The notes: generated by a model from the sequence alone, not told the origin. Positions 27,581 to 36,315 are shown, numbered from the stretch's first letter. The stretch is 64,000 bases of DNA from Streptomyces sp. JJ66 (GCF_019303495.1 NZ_JAEVFI010000032.1:66814-130813); one strand, 5' to 3'. Program-made: numbers and translations.

Positions 27581-29467
27581 GTGATGACCACCAGGCGCGA
27601 GCAGCTCCCCGACCGCACCGGTGCCCACCGGGCCCGCCGGGCCGTGCCGCGTGCCGCCGCGCAGGTCGCCGTTCCCTCGGGCGGACCGGCCCTGCCGGAC
27701 GGACCGGGCGCGCCGGGCAGGCCGGACGCGCCGGTGTCCGGCGGCCCGCAGACGACCGGCAGCCCGGCGGCGACCGGCGGTGCGGCCGAACCCGGTGGCC
27801 CGGGCCGGTCAGCGGGCCAGGCGAAACGATCCGCACGGCGCGCGGCGGGTTCCGGCACCGGCGCGCACCGCGCCACCTCCGGCCGCTCCGCACGCTCCGG
27901 CGGCGGAAGCGGCGGTGGCGGCCGGCACCGCGACGAGCGGCCGCCCGCGCACTTCGACTCCTACCTCGACGGCCTGTTCACCTACTGCCTGTCCGTCATG
28001 TGCGACCACGACGCCGCCATCACCGCACTCGGCGAGGCGCTCGCCGTCGCCGAACGGCAGCGGCTGCGCGACCGGGCACCCGCCGACCCGGCCCAGCACC
28101 GGCCCTGGTTGTACGCGCTGACCCGCTGGTCCTGCCTGCGCCGCCTGTCCGCGGGCGCCCCGCCGCGCACCGAGAGCCCGCCACTGTCCGGGCCCGCCGC
28201 CGACCAGCGCCGCCGCGAGCTGGGCGCGCTCGCCTGGCCCGAGGCCGCCGGAACCGCGCCCGAGCAGCGCGAGGCGCTGGAGCTGGCGGTGCGTCACCAG
28301 CTGCCCGTGCACGAGGTGGCCGCCGTGCTGGGCCGGAGCGAGGACGTAGCCCGCAACGTGCTCTCCAGCGGCGCCTGCGAGGTCGAGCGGACCCGGGCCG
28401 CGCTCGCCGTCGTCGCCACCGGCGGCTGCCGGACCGTCTCGCGCATCGCCGCCGACCACGAGGTCCTGCTCGGCACCGCGCTCTGCCGCGAGCTGGTGCG
28501 GCACGTCGATGAGTGCCCGGTGTGCCGCCGCGCCGCCGAACGGGCCATGGCCGGGCAGCCCTGGCCCGGAACCGCGCCCGCCGGCACCGGCGCGCTGACG
28601 GTGCTGGCCGCGCCCCGCGCCGCCGTCCACGCCGCCCTGCGCATCGCGCTGCTCGCGCGGCTGCTGCACACGCCCCGCTTCGACCGGCGTGGCTTCCCCG
28701 TCGCCGACCGCGACCGCGCCGCGCGCCGGGAGCGGCTGCGCAGCCGTGCCGTCACCACGACCGTCGTCGCCACCGTCATCGCGGCGCCCGTGCTGGCGGT
28801 GTGGGCCGCGTACCGGAGCGCGCCGGTGACCGGTGAGGCGCGTGAGGACGCCTCCGTCGCCGCCGTGGAGACCGAGGACTCCGAAGAGCTCGGCGACGGC
28901 GGCGACAGCGGCGCGAAAGGCACCGGCGGCCAGCGCTCCCACGGCGAGCACGGCCCCGCTCCGGGCGAGGAGACCGAGCGCCGCCGGGCGGAGGTCACCG
29001 TCACCGCCGAGAAGGAGAACACCACGCGCGACGAGGAACGGGTGACGCGCACGCCCTCCCACCGGGCCGTGCCCCCGCCGACGCCCGCGACCCCCGCACC
29101 GCCGGCCCCCGGACGGCTGACCGTGGAGGCGGGCACCAGCGGCGGCGCGACCTCCATCACGCTCACCGCGTCCGGCGGCTCGGCGATCACCTGGTCCGCG
29201 GCGGCCGACGCGCCCTGGCTGCGGCTGAGCCACAGCTCCGGCACGCTGGCGCCGGGGGAGTCCACGACGATCACGGTCACCGTGGACCGGGACGCGGAGC
29301 CGACCGGCCCGTGGCGGGCGCACATCCACATCGCGCCCGCCGGCGCGGTCATCACCGTCGAGGGGCAGGGCAAGGCGCCCGACCCCGACCCCTCCGAACC
29401 CCCGCCCGGGCCGACACCCACGCCGACGCCGCAGGACCCGGGAACCTCGCCTGCCCCCAGCTCCTGA
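27581..29467 (+). CDS. ECF-sigma-like / anti-sigma-like / BACON-domain transmembrane fusion
   Basis: Multi-domain membrane protein of about 628 aa. After a 120-residue disordered Ala/Gly/Pro lead, residues about 122-190 resemble ECF sigma region 2 (FDSYLDGLFTYCLSVMCD ... PWLYALTRWSCLRRL). Residues about 225-285 resemble region 4 (EQREALELAVRHQLPVHEVA). Then comes an HX3CX2C motif (HVDECPVC, about 308-315) like zinc-binding anti-sigma factors, a TM helix near 392-411, a charged stalk, and an extracellular BACON-type domain near 510-594. TACCGT (27569-27574) ends 6 nt before the GTG. It could be a self-inhibited sigma factor or a sigma-derived scaffold. Confidence 0.75.
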   Translation: MMTTRREQLPDRTGAHRARRAVPRAAAQVAVPSGGPALPDGPGAPGRPDAPVSGGPQTTGSPAATGGAAEPGGPGRSAGQAKRSARRAAGSGTGAHRATSGRSARSGGGSGGGGRHRDERPPAHFDSYLDGLFTYCLSVMCDHDAAITALGEALAVAERQRLRDRAPADPAQHRPWLYALTRWSCLRRLSAGAPPRTESPPLSGPAADQRRRELGALAWPEAAGTAPEQREALELAVRHQLPVHEVAAVLGRSEDVARNVLSSGACEVERTRAALAVVATGGCRTVSRIAADHEVLLGTALCRELVRHVDECPVCRRAAERAMAGQPWPGTAPAGTGALTVLAAPRAAVHAALRIALLARLLHTPRFDRRGFPVADRDRAARRERLRSRAVTTTVVATVIAAPVLAVWAAYRSAPVTGEAREDASVAAVETEDSEELGDGGDSGAKGTGGQRSHGEHGPAPGEETERRRAEVTVTAEKENTTRDEERVTRTPSHRAVPPPTPATPAPPAPGRLTVEAGTSGGATSITLTASGGSAITWSAAADAPWLRLSHSSGTLAPGESTTITVTVDRDAEPTGPWRAHIHIAPAGAVITVEGQGKAPDPDPSEPPPGPTPTPTPQDPGTSPAPSS

Positions 29468-29491
29468 GGGCGTCCCCCGCCCCCCGGGGCC

Positions 29492-29953
29492 TCAGCCGTC
29501 CGCTGGCGCCAGCGTGTACGCGAAGGTGTAGCCGTACGCCTCTTCCCCGAGCTTGAGTACGTACTCGCCCTCGCCCCGCAGCCCGGCGAGCTCCCCGGTG
29601 CCGGAGTCCGGCAGCACCTCGAAGGTGCCGCGCAGGGTGCCGTCTTCCCCGAAGTGGCCCTGCTCCACCGTGACGAAGGTGCCTGCCCGCCCGTCCACGT
29701 GCCCGCTGAACGCCACCAGCCCGGTAAACCGGCCCACGCGCGCGGAGCGGTAAGCGATCGTGTACGCCGCCCGCGCGTCCTTGGCCTCGATGCCACCGCT
29801 GAATGAGCACGTCGCCGTGGCCCGGGCCAGCGTGGGAACGCCCCCCTCGCCCCCGCCGTCGGTCACCGGCTCCTCCTGCCACCCGGAGAAGCTGATGCTG
29901 CCCGTCGTCTGCGTCCGTGCCGCCGCTGCCGCTGCCGCTGCTGTCGCTGTCAT
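29492..29953 (-). CDS. DUF3224 domain protein
   Basis: Small beta-barrel protein of the DUF3224 family: TGSISFSGWQEEP opens the domain, AYTIAYRS and GTFEVLPDSGTGEL follow, and it closes with AYGYTFAYTL. The function is unknown. I choose the ATG at 29953 (153 aa). The 40 codons upstream in frame are Arg/Thr-rich and run across the operator shared with the divergent WYL regulator. The pair probably forms a regulator-target unit. Confidence 0.82.
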   Translation of the reverse strand: MTATAAAAAAAARTQTTGSISFSGWQEEPVTDGGGEGGVPTLARATATCSFSGGIEAKDARAAYTIAYRSARVGRFTGLVAFSGHVDGRAGTFVTVEQGHFGEDGTLRGTFEVLPDSGTGELAGLRGEGEYVLKLGEEAYGYTFAYTLAPADG

Positions 29954-30063
29954 CGCGGTCCCTGCTTTCCTCGCCGTCCTGGTCCGGGCCGTCTGCCCGG
30001 ACGTGATCTCTGTTCGGGCCGCCCGGTTGTGCCGCGCGGCCCGTGTGACCAGCCTGGACGGCA

Positions 30064-30086
30064 TACCTGACATCCACTGTCAGGTA
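30064..30086. promoter_or_regulatory. Inverted-repeat operator between DUF3224 and WYL genes
   Basis: TACCTGACA-N5-TGTCAGGTA is a perfect 9-bp inverted repeat in the 152-bp divergent gap, ending 20 bp before the regulator start. It is the likely binding site of the adjacent YafY-type regulator. Confidence 0.7.
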
Positions 30087-30105
30087 CGTGGGAGACCATG
30101 GCGGC

Positions 30106-31071
30106 ATGCGTGCCGACCGTCTGGTGACCCTCCTGCTGCTGCTCCAGAACCGGGGCCAGATGACCGCCCGTGACCTGGCCACCGAGCTGGAGGTGTCCGT
30201 GCGCACCGTCTACCGCGACATCGAGGCGCTGGGCGCCTCCGGCGTCCCGGTGTGCGCCGACCGTGGCCCGGCCGGCGGCTATCGCCTAATCGAGGGCTAC
30301 CGGACGCGGCTGACCGGCCTGACCGACGCCGAGGCCCGCGCGCTGTTCCTGGGCGGGCTGCCCGGACCGGCCGGGGAGCTGGGGATGGGCGCCGTTCTCG
30401 CCACCGCCCAGCTCAAAGTCCAGGCCGCGCTACCGGCTCCGCTGGCCGGGGCCACCCGCCTGGTGCAGGAGCGCTTCCACCTGGACGCCTCAGCCTGGTT
30501 CCGGGAGACCGAAGCCGTGCCGTATCTGGCCCTGGCCGCCGAGGCGGTGTGGGAGCGGCGGGAGCTGCGGGTCCACTACCGGCGGTGGAACGGCGAGGTC
30601 CACCGCGAGCTGCACCCGCTCGGCCTCGTCCTCAAGGGCGGCACCTGGTACCTGGTGGCCCGCGCGGAGACGGCCGTGCGCACGTACCGGGTCGCACGGC
30701 TGCTGGCCGCCGAACCCACGGGAGAGACCTTCACGCGCCCGGACGGCTTCGACCTCGCCGCGTACTGGCGGGCCGTCTCCGAGCGGTTGACCGCCGCACT
30801 CCACCAGGACACCGCGCGGCTGCGCCTGTCCCCGCGAGGCCAGCGGCTGCTCCCCGCGCTCTTCGGCGGCGCGGGCACCCGTGCCCTGCGCACCGCGGGC
30901 GCTGCGGACGCCGAGGGCTGGGTGGAGCTGGACCTGCTGGTCGAGGCGCAGGAGGTGGCCGTGGCCGACCTGCTGCGCCTGGGCACGGAGGCCGAGGTCC
31001 TCGCTCCCGCCACCCTCCGCACCGCACTGGCCCGCACCGTCGCCACCCTCCACACCCGCTACACCGGCTGA
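30106..31071 (+). CDS. YafY-type WYL-domain transcriptional regulator
   Basis: DeoR-like winged helix at residues 1-60 (RADRLVTLLLLLQNRGQMTA, VSVRTVYRDIEAL) is followed by a WYL ligand-sensing domain near 140-215 (RRWNGEVHRELHPLGLVL, GGTWYLVARAE). The C-terminal WCX extension completes 321 aa. Divergent from a DUF3224 gene, with a perfect inverted repeat between them that it probably binds. The ligand is unknown; the regulator type is clear. Confidence 0.9.
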   Translation: MRADRLVTLLLLLQNRGQMTARDLATELEVSVRTVYRDIEALGASGVPVCADRGPAGGYRLIEGYRTRLTGLTDAEARALFLGGLPGPAGELGMGAVLATAQLKVQAALPAPLAGATRLVQERFHLDASAWFRETEAVPYLALAAEAVWERRELRVHYRRWNGEVHRELHPLGLVLKGGTWYLVARAETAVRTYRVARLLAAEPTGETFTRPDGFDLAAYWRAVSERLTAALHQDTARLRLSPRGQRLLPALFGGAGTRALRTAGAADAEGWVELDLLVEAQEVAVADLLRLGTEAEVLAPATLRTALARTVATLHTRYTG

Positions 31072-31133
31072 CCCCGGCCCCGCCCTGACCGGCGCGCCGG
31101 GCGCGCCCACGGCCGGGGTCTGGCCAGCGCCGG

Positions 31134-31994
31134 TCAGGCCCCGGGGGGTGGGGCGTCTGCGGGGTGGGGGGCCAGGAGGGGCAGGGTGGAGGCCAGGCGG
31201 TGTTCGCACAGCTCCGCCAGGCGGTCGTACCCGGCCTTGCCCATCAGCTCCGTCAGCTCCGCCCGGTAGGAGACGTACACCGGGTCGCCGCCGCCGTGCG
31301 CGGACGGGGCGCCGGTGCACCACCAGTGCAGGTCGTGGCCGCCCGAGCCCCAGCCCCGGCGGTCGTACTCGCCGATGGACACCCGCAGCCGCTGTTCCCC
31401 GTCGGGCAGCTCCACCCAGTCGTAGGTGCGCCGCACCGGCAGCTGCCAGCACACGTCCGGCTTCGTCTCCAGCGGCTCGCGGTCCTCCCGCAGCGCCAGC
31501 AGGTGCAGCGCGCAGCCGGCGCCGCCCGCGAAGTCGGCCCGGTTGTTGAAGATGCACGCCCCGCCGTAGCGGCGCGTCTTGCGCTCGCCGTCCTCGTCGG
31601 TCTCCACCCAGCCCGTGGTGGTGCCGACGTCGTGGAACTGCCACGTCTGCGGCGTGAGGCGGGCGGCGTGCTCAGCGACGCGGCGCTCGTCGTCCTCGTC
31701 GGAGAAGTGCGCGCCCAAAGTGCAGCAGCCGTCCCCCGCGCGGCCCGCCTGGATGCCCTGGCAGCCGCGCCCGAAGACGCAGCTCCAGCGCGAGGTGAGC
31801 CACGTCAGGTCGCAGCGGAAGAACTGGTCCTCGTCGGCCGGGTCGGGGAACTCCACCCAGGCCCTGGCGTGGTCGAGATCCACCTCCTCGCCCGCCGCGC
31901 GGCGCGCCTCGCCGCCCACGTTCCGCATGGTGTTCGGTCCGGTCTTCCGTGGTTTGCCCGGACCATGCCCTGGTGCCCTGTTCGTCGTGCCCAC
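31134..31994 (-). CDS. Cys-rich conserved protein, possible metal-binding (YkgJ/DUF3109-like)
   Basis: Soluble 286-aa protein with clustered cysteines: CDLTWLTSRWSCVFGRGCQG (61-80), adjacent CC near 90-91, then ACIFNN...GCALH and KPDVCWQLP further on. The last three elements resemble the iron/zinc-chelating pattern of YkgJ or DUF3109 proteins. The assignment is tentative. I use the GTG at 31994; an ATG 66 bp downstream is also possible, and an earlier in-frame start would overlap the divergent ppx gene. No partner gene points to a role. Confidence 0.68.
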   Translation of the reverse strand: MGTTNRAPGHGPGKPRKTGPNTMRNVGGEARRAAGEEVDLDHARAWVEFPDPADEDQFFRCDLTWLTSRWSCVFGRGCQGIQAGRAGDGCCTLGAHFSDEDDERRVAEHAARLTPQTWQFHDVGTTTGWVETDEDGERKTRRYGGACIFNNRADFAGGAGCALHLLALREDREPLETKPDVCWQLPVRRTYDWVELPDGEQRLRVSIGEYDRRGWGSGGHDLHWWCTGAPSAHGGGDPVYVSYRAELTELMGKAGYDRLAELCEHRLASTLPLLAPHPADAPPPGA

Positions 31995-32055
31995 GCCCCC
32001 AGGGTACGGGCCGCCCGCGACACCGGACGGGCGCGGCGCGTTAGCGTTCTCCCCC

Positions 32056-32988
32056 ATGAGACTCGGTGTCCTCGACGTGGGTTCGAATACCGTTCACCTT
32101 CTGGTGGTGGACGCGCACGGTGGTGCCCGCCCCATCCCCGCCTACTCGCACAAGGCGGAGCTGCGGCTGGCGGAGCTGCTGGACGCGCGCGGGGCGATCA
32201 CCGGTGCGGGCGTGGAGCGTCTGGTGGCCACCGTCCGGGAGGCGCTGGACGTCGCCGAGGACAAGGGGGTGGAGAACCTGCTCCCGTTCGCGACCTCCGC
32301 CGTGCGCGAGGCCCCCAACGGCGCCGCCGTCCTCACCCGCGTCGCCGCCGAGACCGGCGTCGATCTTCAGGTGCTCTCCGGGCCCGACGAGGCCCGGCTG
32401 ACGTTCCTGGCCGCGCGGCGCTGGTTCGGGTGGTCCTCCGGACGCCTGCTGGTGCTCGACATCGGCGGCGGCTCGCTGGAGCTCGCCTGCGGCCACGACG
32501 AGGAACCGGACGCCGCGCTGTCGCTGCCGCTGGGCGCGGGACGGCTGACCGGCTCCTGGCTGCCCGGCGACCCGCCCGACCTCGCCGACGTCCGCGCCCT
32601 GCGCCGCCACGTGCGCACCGAGATCGCCCGCGTCGTCGGCACCTTCAGCCGCCTGGGCGCACCGGACCACGCGGTGGCCACGTCCAAGACGTTCAAGCAG
32701 CTGGCCCGCCTGTGCGGGGCCGCGCGCAGCGCCGAAGGGCTGTACGTGCACCGTGAGCTGCGCCGCGCCGCCCTCCAGGAGTGGCTGCCGAAGCTGGCGG
32801 AGATGACCGCCGAACAGCGCGCGGAGCTGCCCGGCGTCTCCCTGGGCCGGGCGCCGCAGCTGCTGGCCGGTGCGCTGGTCGCGGAGGCCGCGATGGACCT
32901 GTTCGACGTCGAAGCGCTGGAGATCTGCCCCTGGGCGCTGCGCGAGGGCGTCATCCTGCGGCGCCTGGACCACCTGCGCTCGGCGTGA
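32056..32988 (+). CDS. Ppx/GppA-family phosphatase
   Basis: ASKHA-fold phosphatase of the exopolyphosphatase/pppGpp phosphohydrolase family. The first phosphate loop is LGVLDVGSNTVHLLVVD (residues 3-19) and the second is VLDIGGGSLELACG near 135. At 310 aa it has the short form without the C-terminal HD domain, like actinobacterial Ppx1. TAGCGT (32042-32047) ends 8 nt before the ATG, indicating a leaderless start. The next gene, a TIM-barrel protein, follows 48 bp later with its own -10. Confidence 0.88.
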   Translation: MRLGVLDVGSNTVHLLVVDAHGGARPIPAYSHKAELRLAELLDARGAITGAGVERLVATVREALDVAEDKGVENLLPFATSAVREAPNGAAVLTRVAAETGVDLQVLSGPDEARLTFLAARRWFGWSSGRLLVLDIGGGSLELACGHDEEPDAALSLPLGAGRLTGSWLPGDPPDLADVRALRRHVRTEIARVVGTFSRLGAPDHAVATSKTFKQLARLCGAARSAEGLYVHRELRRAALQEWLPKLAEMTAEQRAELPGVSLGRAPQLLAGALVAEAAMDLFDVEALEICPWALREGVILRRLDHLRSA

Positions 32989-33036
32989 GACTCCTCACGC
33001 GGTTCCCCCGCGCGGGCGTTCCGTACCCTGGTGCGC

Positions 33037-33864
33037 GTGATCGCAGACGCACGGGCCCGGCTGGAGCGGCCGCGCCCGCCGAAGGTCGCGTTGTCCACGG
33101 CGTCGGTGTACCCGGAGACGACGGCGACCGCCTTCGAGATGGCCGGACGCCTCGGCTACGACGGCCTTGAGGTGATGGTCTGGACCGATCCGGTCAGCCA
33201 GGACGTCGAGGCCCTGCGCCGCCTCGCCGACCAGCACGGCGTGCCGGTGCTCGCCGTGCACGCGCCTTGTCTGCTGATCACCCAGCGCGTGTGGTCCACC
33301 GACCCGTGGACGAAACTCACCCGGGCGCGGGCCGCCGCCGAGCGGCTGGGCGCGGACACCGTCGTCGTCCACCCGCCGTTCCGCTGGCAGCGGACGTACG
33401 CGCGCGAATTCGTCGAGGGCGTGTGGCGCATGGCGGACGAGACGGACGTGCGGTTCGCGGTGGAGAACATGTACCCCTGGCGCTACCGCGACCGCGAGAT
33501 GCAGGCGTACGCGCCCGACTGGGACCCCACCGAGCACGACTTCCGCCACTTCACCATCGACCTCTCCCACACCGCGACGGCCCGCACCGACACCCTGGCC
33601 ATGCTGGACCGCATGGGCGATCGCCTGGGCCACGTCCACATCGCCGACGGCAGCGGCTCGGGGAAGGACGAACACCTGGTGCCCGGCCGGGGCAACCAGC
33701 CGTGCGCCCAGGTGCTGGCGCACCTGGCGGCGTCCGGTTTCGGCGGGCACGTGGTGGTGGAAGTCAATACGCGGCGCGCGATGTCCTCCGCCGAACGTGA
33801 GGCGGACCTCGCCGAGGCGCTGGCCTACACCCGCCGCCACCTGGGGGCGGCCCGGCCCGCCTGA
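33037..33864 (+). CDS. Xylose-isomerase-like TIM-barrel (sugar phosphate isomerase/epimerase)
   Basis: AP_endonuc_2/xylose-isomerase-like barrel of 275 aa, with LGYDGLEVMVWTDP, VVVHPPFRWQ, FAVENMYPW, HIADGSGSGKDEH and the final VVEVNTRR matching the metal- and substrate-binding strands. The substrate is not evident. A TACCCT -10 at 33024-33029 ends 7 nt before the GTG at 33037, so I prefer this leaderless start to a GTG 6 bp upstream. It sits between ppx and ilvD, an arrangement I recall from other streptomycetes. Confidence 0.82.
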   Translation: MIADARARLERPRPPKVALSTASVYPETTATAFEMAGRLGYDGLEVMVWTDPVSQDVEALRRLADQHGVPVLAVHAPCLLITQRVWSTDPWTKLTRARAAAERLGADTVVVHPPFRWQRTYAREFVEGVWRMADETDVRFAVENMYPWRYRDREMQAYAPDWDPTEHDFRHFTIDLSHTATARTDTLAMLDRMGDRLGHVHIADGSGSGKDEHLVPGRGNQPCAQVLAHLAASGFGGHVVVEVNTRRAMSSAEREADLAEALAYTRRHLGAARPA

Positions 33865-34073
33865 CCCGGCGGCGCGTGCGCGCGGCGCGGTTCGCTTGCG
33901 GCGCGCGCTGCCTGCGCTGGCCTGCTTTCCCGTGCCCCGTGCTGGGGAGGTTCCGTGCGCGCGTCGTGTCTCAGCATGCGGTGGGGGTGTCCGGATCATG
34001 GGCGGGGCGGCGTACGCTCGAAGGCTAAGGAAGCACCACGGACGCACCCGTCACCGAGACCAGGGAGTGCACC

Positions 34074-35915
34074 ATGCCCCAGCTGAGGTCCCGCACCGTC
34101 ACCCACGGCCGCAACATGGCGGGCGCGCGCGCCCTCCTGCGGGCCGCCGGCGTAGCCCGCGAGGACTTCGGCAAGCCGATCATCGCGGTGGCCAACAGCT
34201 TCACCGAGTTCGTGCCCGGGCACACCCACCTCCAGCCGGTGGGCCGCATCGTCTCCGACGCGATCAAGGCCGCTGGCGGCGTGCCGCGCGAGTTCAACAC
34301 CATCGCCGTGGACGACGGCATCGCCATGGGCCACGGCGGCATGCTGTACTCGCTGCCCTCGCGCGACCTGATCGCCGACTCGGTCGAGTACATGACCGAG
34401 GCGCACTGCGCCGACGCACTCGTGTGCATCTCCAACTGCGACAAGATCACCCCGGGCATGCTGATGGCCGCGCTGCGGCTGAACATCCCGGTGGTCTTCG
34501 TCTCCGGCGGCCCGATGGAGGCCGGGAAGACGACGCTGGTGGACGGCACCGTGCGCAGCAACCTGGACCTGGTGCACGCCATGTCCGAGGCCGTGAGCGA
34601 CACCGTCTCCGACGAGGACCTGGAGCGCATCGAGGAAGCCGCCTGCCCCACCTGCGGCTCCTGCTCCGGCATGTTCACCGCGAACTCGATGAACTGCCTC
34701 ACCGAGGCGCTGGGCCTGGCGCTGCCCGGCAACGGTTCGGTGCTCGCCACGCACACCGCGCGCAAGGAGCTGTACGAGGCCGCGGGCCGCACCGTCGTGG
34801 ACATCGCCCTGCGCTACTACGAGCAGGACGACGCCACCGTGCTCCCGCGCAACGTCGCCTCCCGGGCCGCGTTCGAGAACGCCATGGCGCTGGACGTCGC
34901 CATGGGCGGCTCCACCAACACCGTGCTGCACCTGCTGGCCGCCGCCCAGGAGGCGGGGCTGGACTTCACCATGGCCGACATCGACGCCGTCTCCCGCCGC
35001 GTGCCGTGCGTCTGCAAGGTCGCGCCGAACGGCAACTACCACATGGAGGACGTGCACCGCGCGGGCGGTATCCCGGCCATCCTGGGCGAGTTGCAGCGCG
35101 CCGGGCACCTGCACGAGGACGTGCACGCCGTGCACAGCCCGTCGCTGGCCGACTGGCTCAAGGAGTGGGACATCCGCGGCGGCTCGCCCTCACCCGAGGC
35201 GACCGAGATGTTCTACGCCGCCCCCGGCTGCGTCCGCTCGGCCACCGCGTTCTCCCAGTCCGAGCAGTGGGAGTCCCTGGACACCGACGCCGCGCACGGC
35301 TGCATCCGCGACACCGCCCACGCCTACTCCGCCGACGGCGGCCTGGCCGTGCTCTACGGCAACCTCGCCGAGGACGGCTGCGTGGTGAAGACCGCGGGCG
35401 TGGACGAGTCGATCTGGACGTTCGAGGGACCGGCCGTCGTCGTGGAGTCCCAGGAGGACGCCGTGGACGCGATCCTGAACAAGCGCGTCAAGGAAGGGGA
35501 CGTCGTCGTGGTGCGCTACGAGGGTCCCAAGGGCGGCCCGGGCATGCAGGAGATGCTGTACCCGACGGCGTTCCTCAAGGGCCGCGGGCTGGGCGCCAAG
35601 TGCGCGCTGGTCACCGACGGGCGCTTCTCCGGCGGCACCTCGGGCCTGTCCATCGGCCACGCCTCCCCGGAGGCCGCCGCGGGCGGCACGATCGCGCTCG
35701 TCCAGGACGGCGACCGCATCGCCATCGACATCCCCCACCGCACGATCGAACTGAAGGTGGACGAAGCCGAACTGGCCGCCCGCCGCCAGGCGCTGGGCGG
35801 CATGTACGCGCCCACAGGCCGGGACCGCAAGGTCAGCCAGGCCCTGCGCGCCTACGCGGCGATGGCGACGTCCGCCGACAAGGGCGCCGTCCGCGACGTC
35901 ACCCTCCTCAGCTGA
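34074..35915 (+). CDS. ilvD: Dihydroxy-acid dehydratase
   Basis: Fe-S enzyme of branched-chain amino acid synthesis, converting dihydroxy-isovalerate and its homologue to the 2-oxo acids. Cluster ligands are in ISNCDKITPGM (Cys122) and CPTCGSCSGM (191-200). The C-terminal GRFSGGTSGLSIGH motif supplies catalytic residues. Length (613 aa) matches the E. coli-type long form. The ATG follows GGGAG at suitable spacing. Monocistronic, with a strong hairpin downstream; other ilv genes are not in the window. Confidence 0.97.
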   Translation: MPQLRSRTVTHGRNMAGARALLRAAGVAREDFGKPIIAVANSFTEFVPGHTHLQPVGRIVSDAIKAAGGVPREFNTIAVDDGIAMGHGGMLYSLPSRDLIADSVEYMTEAHCADALVCISNCDKITPGMLMAALRLNIPVVFVSGGPMEAGKTTLVDGTVRSNLDLVHAMSEAVSDTVSDEDLERIEEAACPTCGSCSGMFTANSMNCLTEALGLALPGNGSVLATHTARKELYEAAGRTVVDIALRYYEQDDATVLPRNVASRAAFENAMALDVAMGGSTNTVLHLLAAAQEAGLDFTMADIDAVSRRVPCVCKVAPNGNYHMEDVHRAGGIPAILGELQRAGHLHEDVHAVHSPSLADWLKEWDIRGGSPSPEATEMFYAAPGCVRSATAFSQSEQWESLDTDAAHGCIRDTAHAYSADGGLAVLYGNLAEDGCVVKTAGVDESIWTFEGPAVVVESQEDAVDAILNKRVKEGDVVVVRYEGPKGGPGMQEMLYPTAFLKGRGLGAKCALVTDGRFSGGTSGLSIGHASPEAAAGGTIALVQDGDRIAIDIPHRTIELKVDEAELAARRQALGGMYAPTGRDRKVSQALRAYAAMATSADKGAVRDVTLLS

Positions 35916-35933
35916 CACCCCCGGCCACACCTG

Positions 35934-35971
35934 CCCCGGCCCCGGCGTCCTGGGTGGCGTCGGGGCCGGGG
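35934..35971. terminator. ilvD terminator hairpin
   Basis: CCCCGGCCCCG (35934-35944) pairs exactly with CGGGGCCGGGG (35961-35971). Confidence 0.75.
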
Positions 35972-35980
35972 TGTGGGCGC

Positions 35981-36049
35981 GTCCCGGACATCGAGGGTGG
36001 GCCAGGGTGCGTGGTCGTCCCCGCCGTGCTTCTCGAACGAGAGCCTCAC
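35981..36049 (-). pseudogene. Truncated YoeB-like toxin remnant
   Basis: The antitoxin stop overlaps a GTG in a GTGA arrangement, and that frame reads VRLSFEKHGGDDHAPW then PTLDVRD. This matches the start of YoeB toxins (pattern Met-Arg-Leu-x-Phe, Glu, Gly, Asp-Asp, Trp, Thr-Asp-Arg). After about 23 codons the similarity stops and the frame runs through terminator DNA into the 3' end of ilvD, so the catalytic C-terminal part of the RNase is missing. The resemblance is judged by eye. Confidence 0.6.
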
Positions 36050-36315
36050 TCGGGAACGTCCAAGTACGGGTCCAGCAGCGAGCGCTCGACGACACGGCTT
36101 CCGCTGGTCGCGGTCTGGTAGGCGGCTAGCAAGCGGCGGGCGTTGACAGGGGACCGGAGCAGGTACGCGCCTTCCCGGAGGGAGGCGTGATCGTCGGCCG
36201 CGATGAGGACGGCGTTGCCGTGCTGGGAGGCGATCTCCACGGCCTCCTGGTCCGTGTTGACCTTCCTGATCAAGGCAAAGAGTCTCTTCCGGGCCTCGCT
36301 TGCGCTGATCAACAC
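36046..36315 (-). CDS. Phd/YefM-family antitoxin, solitary
   Basis: 89-aa antitoxin: the N-terminal DNA-binding fold starts MLISASEARKRLFALIRKVN and contains VEIASQHGNAVLIAADDHAS. The C-terminal toxin-wrapping helix includes YLLRSPVNARRLLAAYQ. Such proteins repress their own operon and neutralise a YoeB-type mRNA interferase. Here the toxin is reduced to a stub overlapping the stop codon, so this is an orphan antitoxin that could still act in trans or as a repressor. It lies on the left edge of the accessory block. Confidence 0.88.
   Translation of the reverse strand: MLISASEARKRLFALIRKVNTDQEAVEIASQHGNAVLIAADDHASLREGAYLLRSPVNARRLLAAYQTATSGSRVVERSLLDPYLDVPE

Noticed and set aside
25778..27628. 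RadA with a 154-residue N-terminal extension
   Set aside because: The upstream stretch is Pro/Ala/Arg-rich noise; the -10 element 7 nt before 27166 and the zinc-finger position fix the start.
32080..32110. GGTTCGAATACC resembling a tRNA T-loop
   Set aside because: It lies inside the first phosphate-binding loop of the Ppx/GppA gene; no acceptor or anticodon stem could be built.
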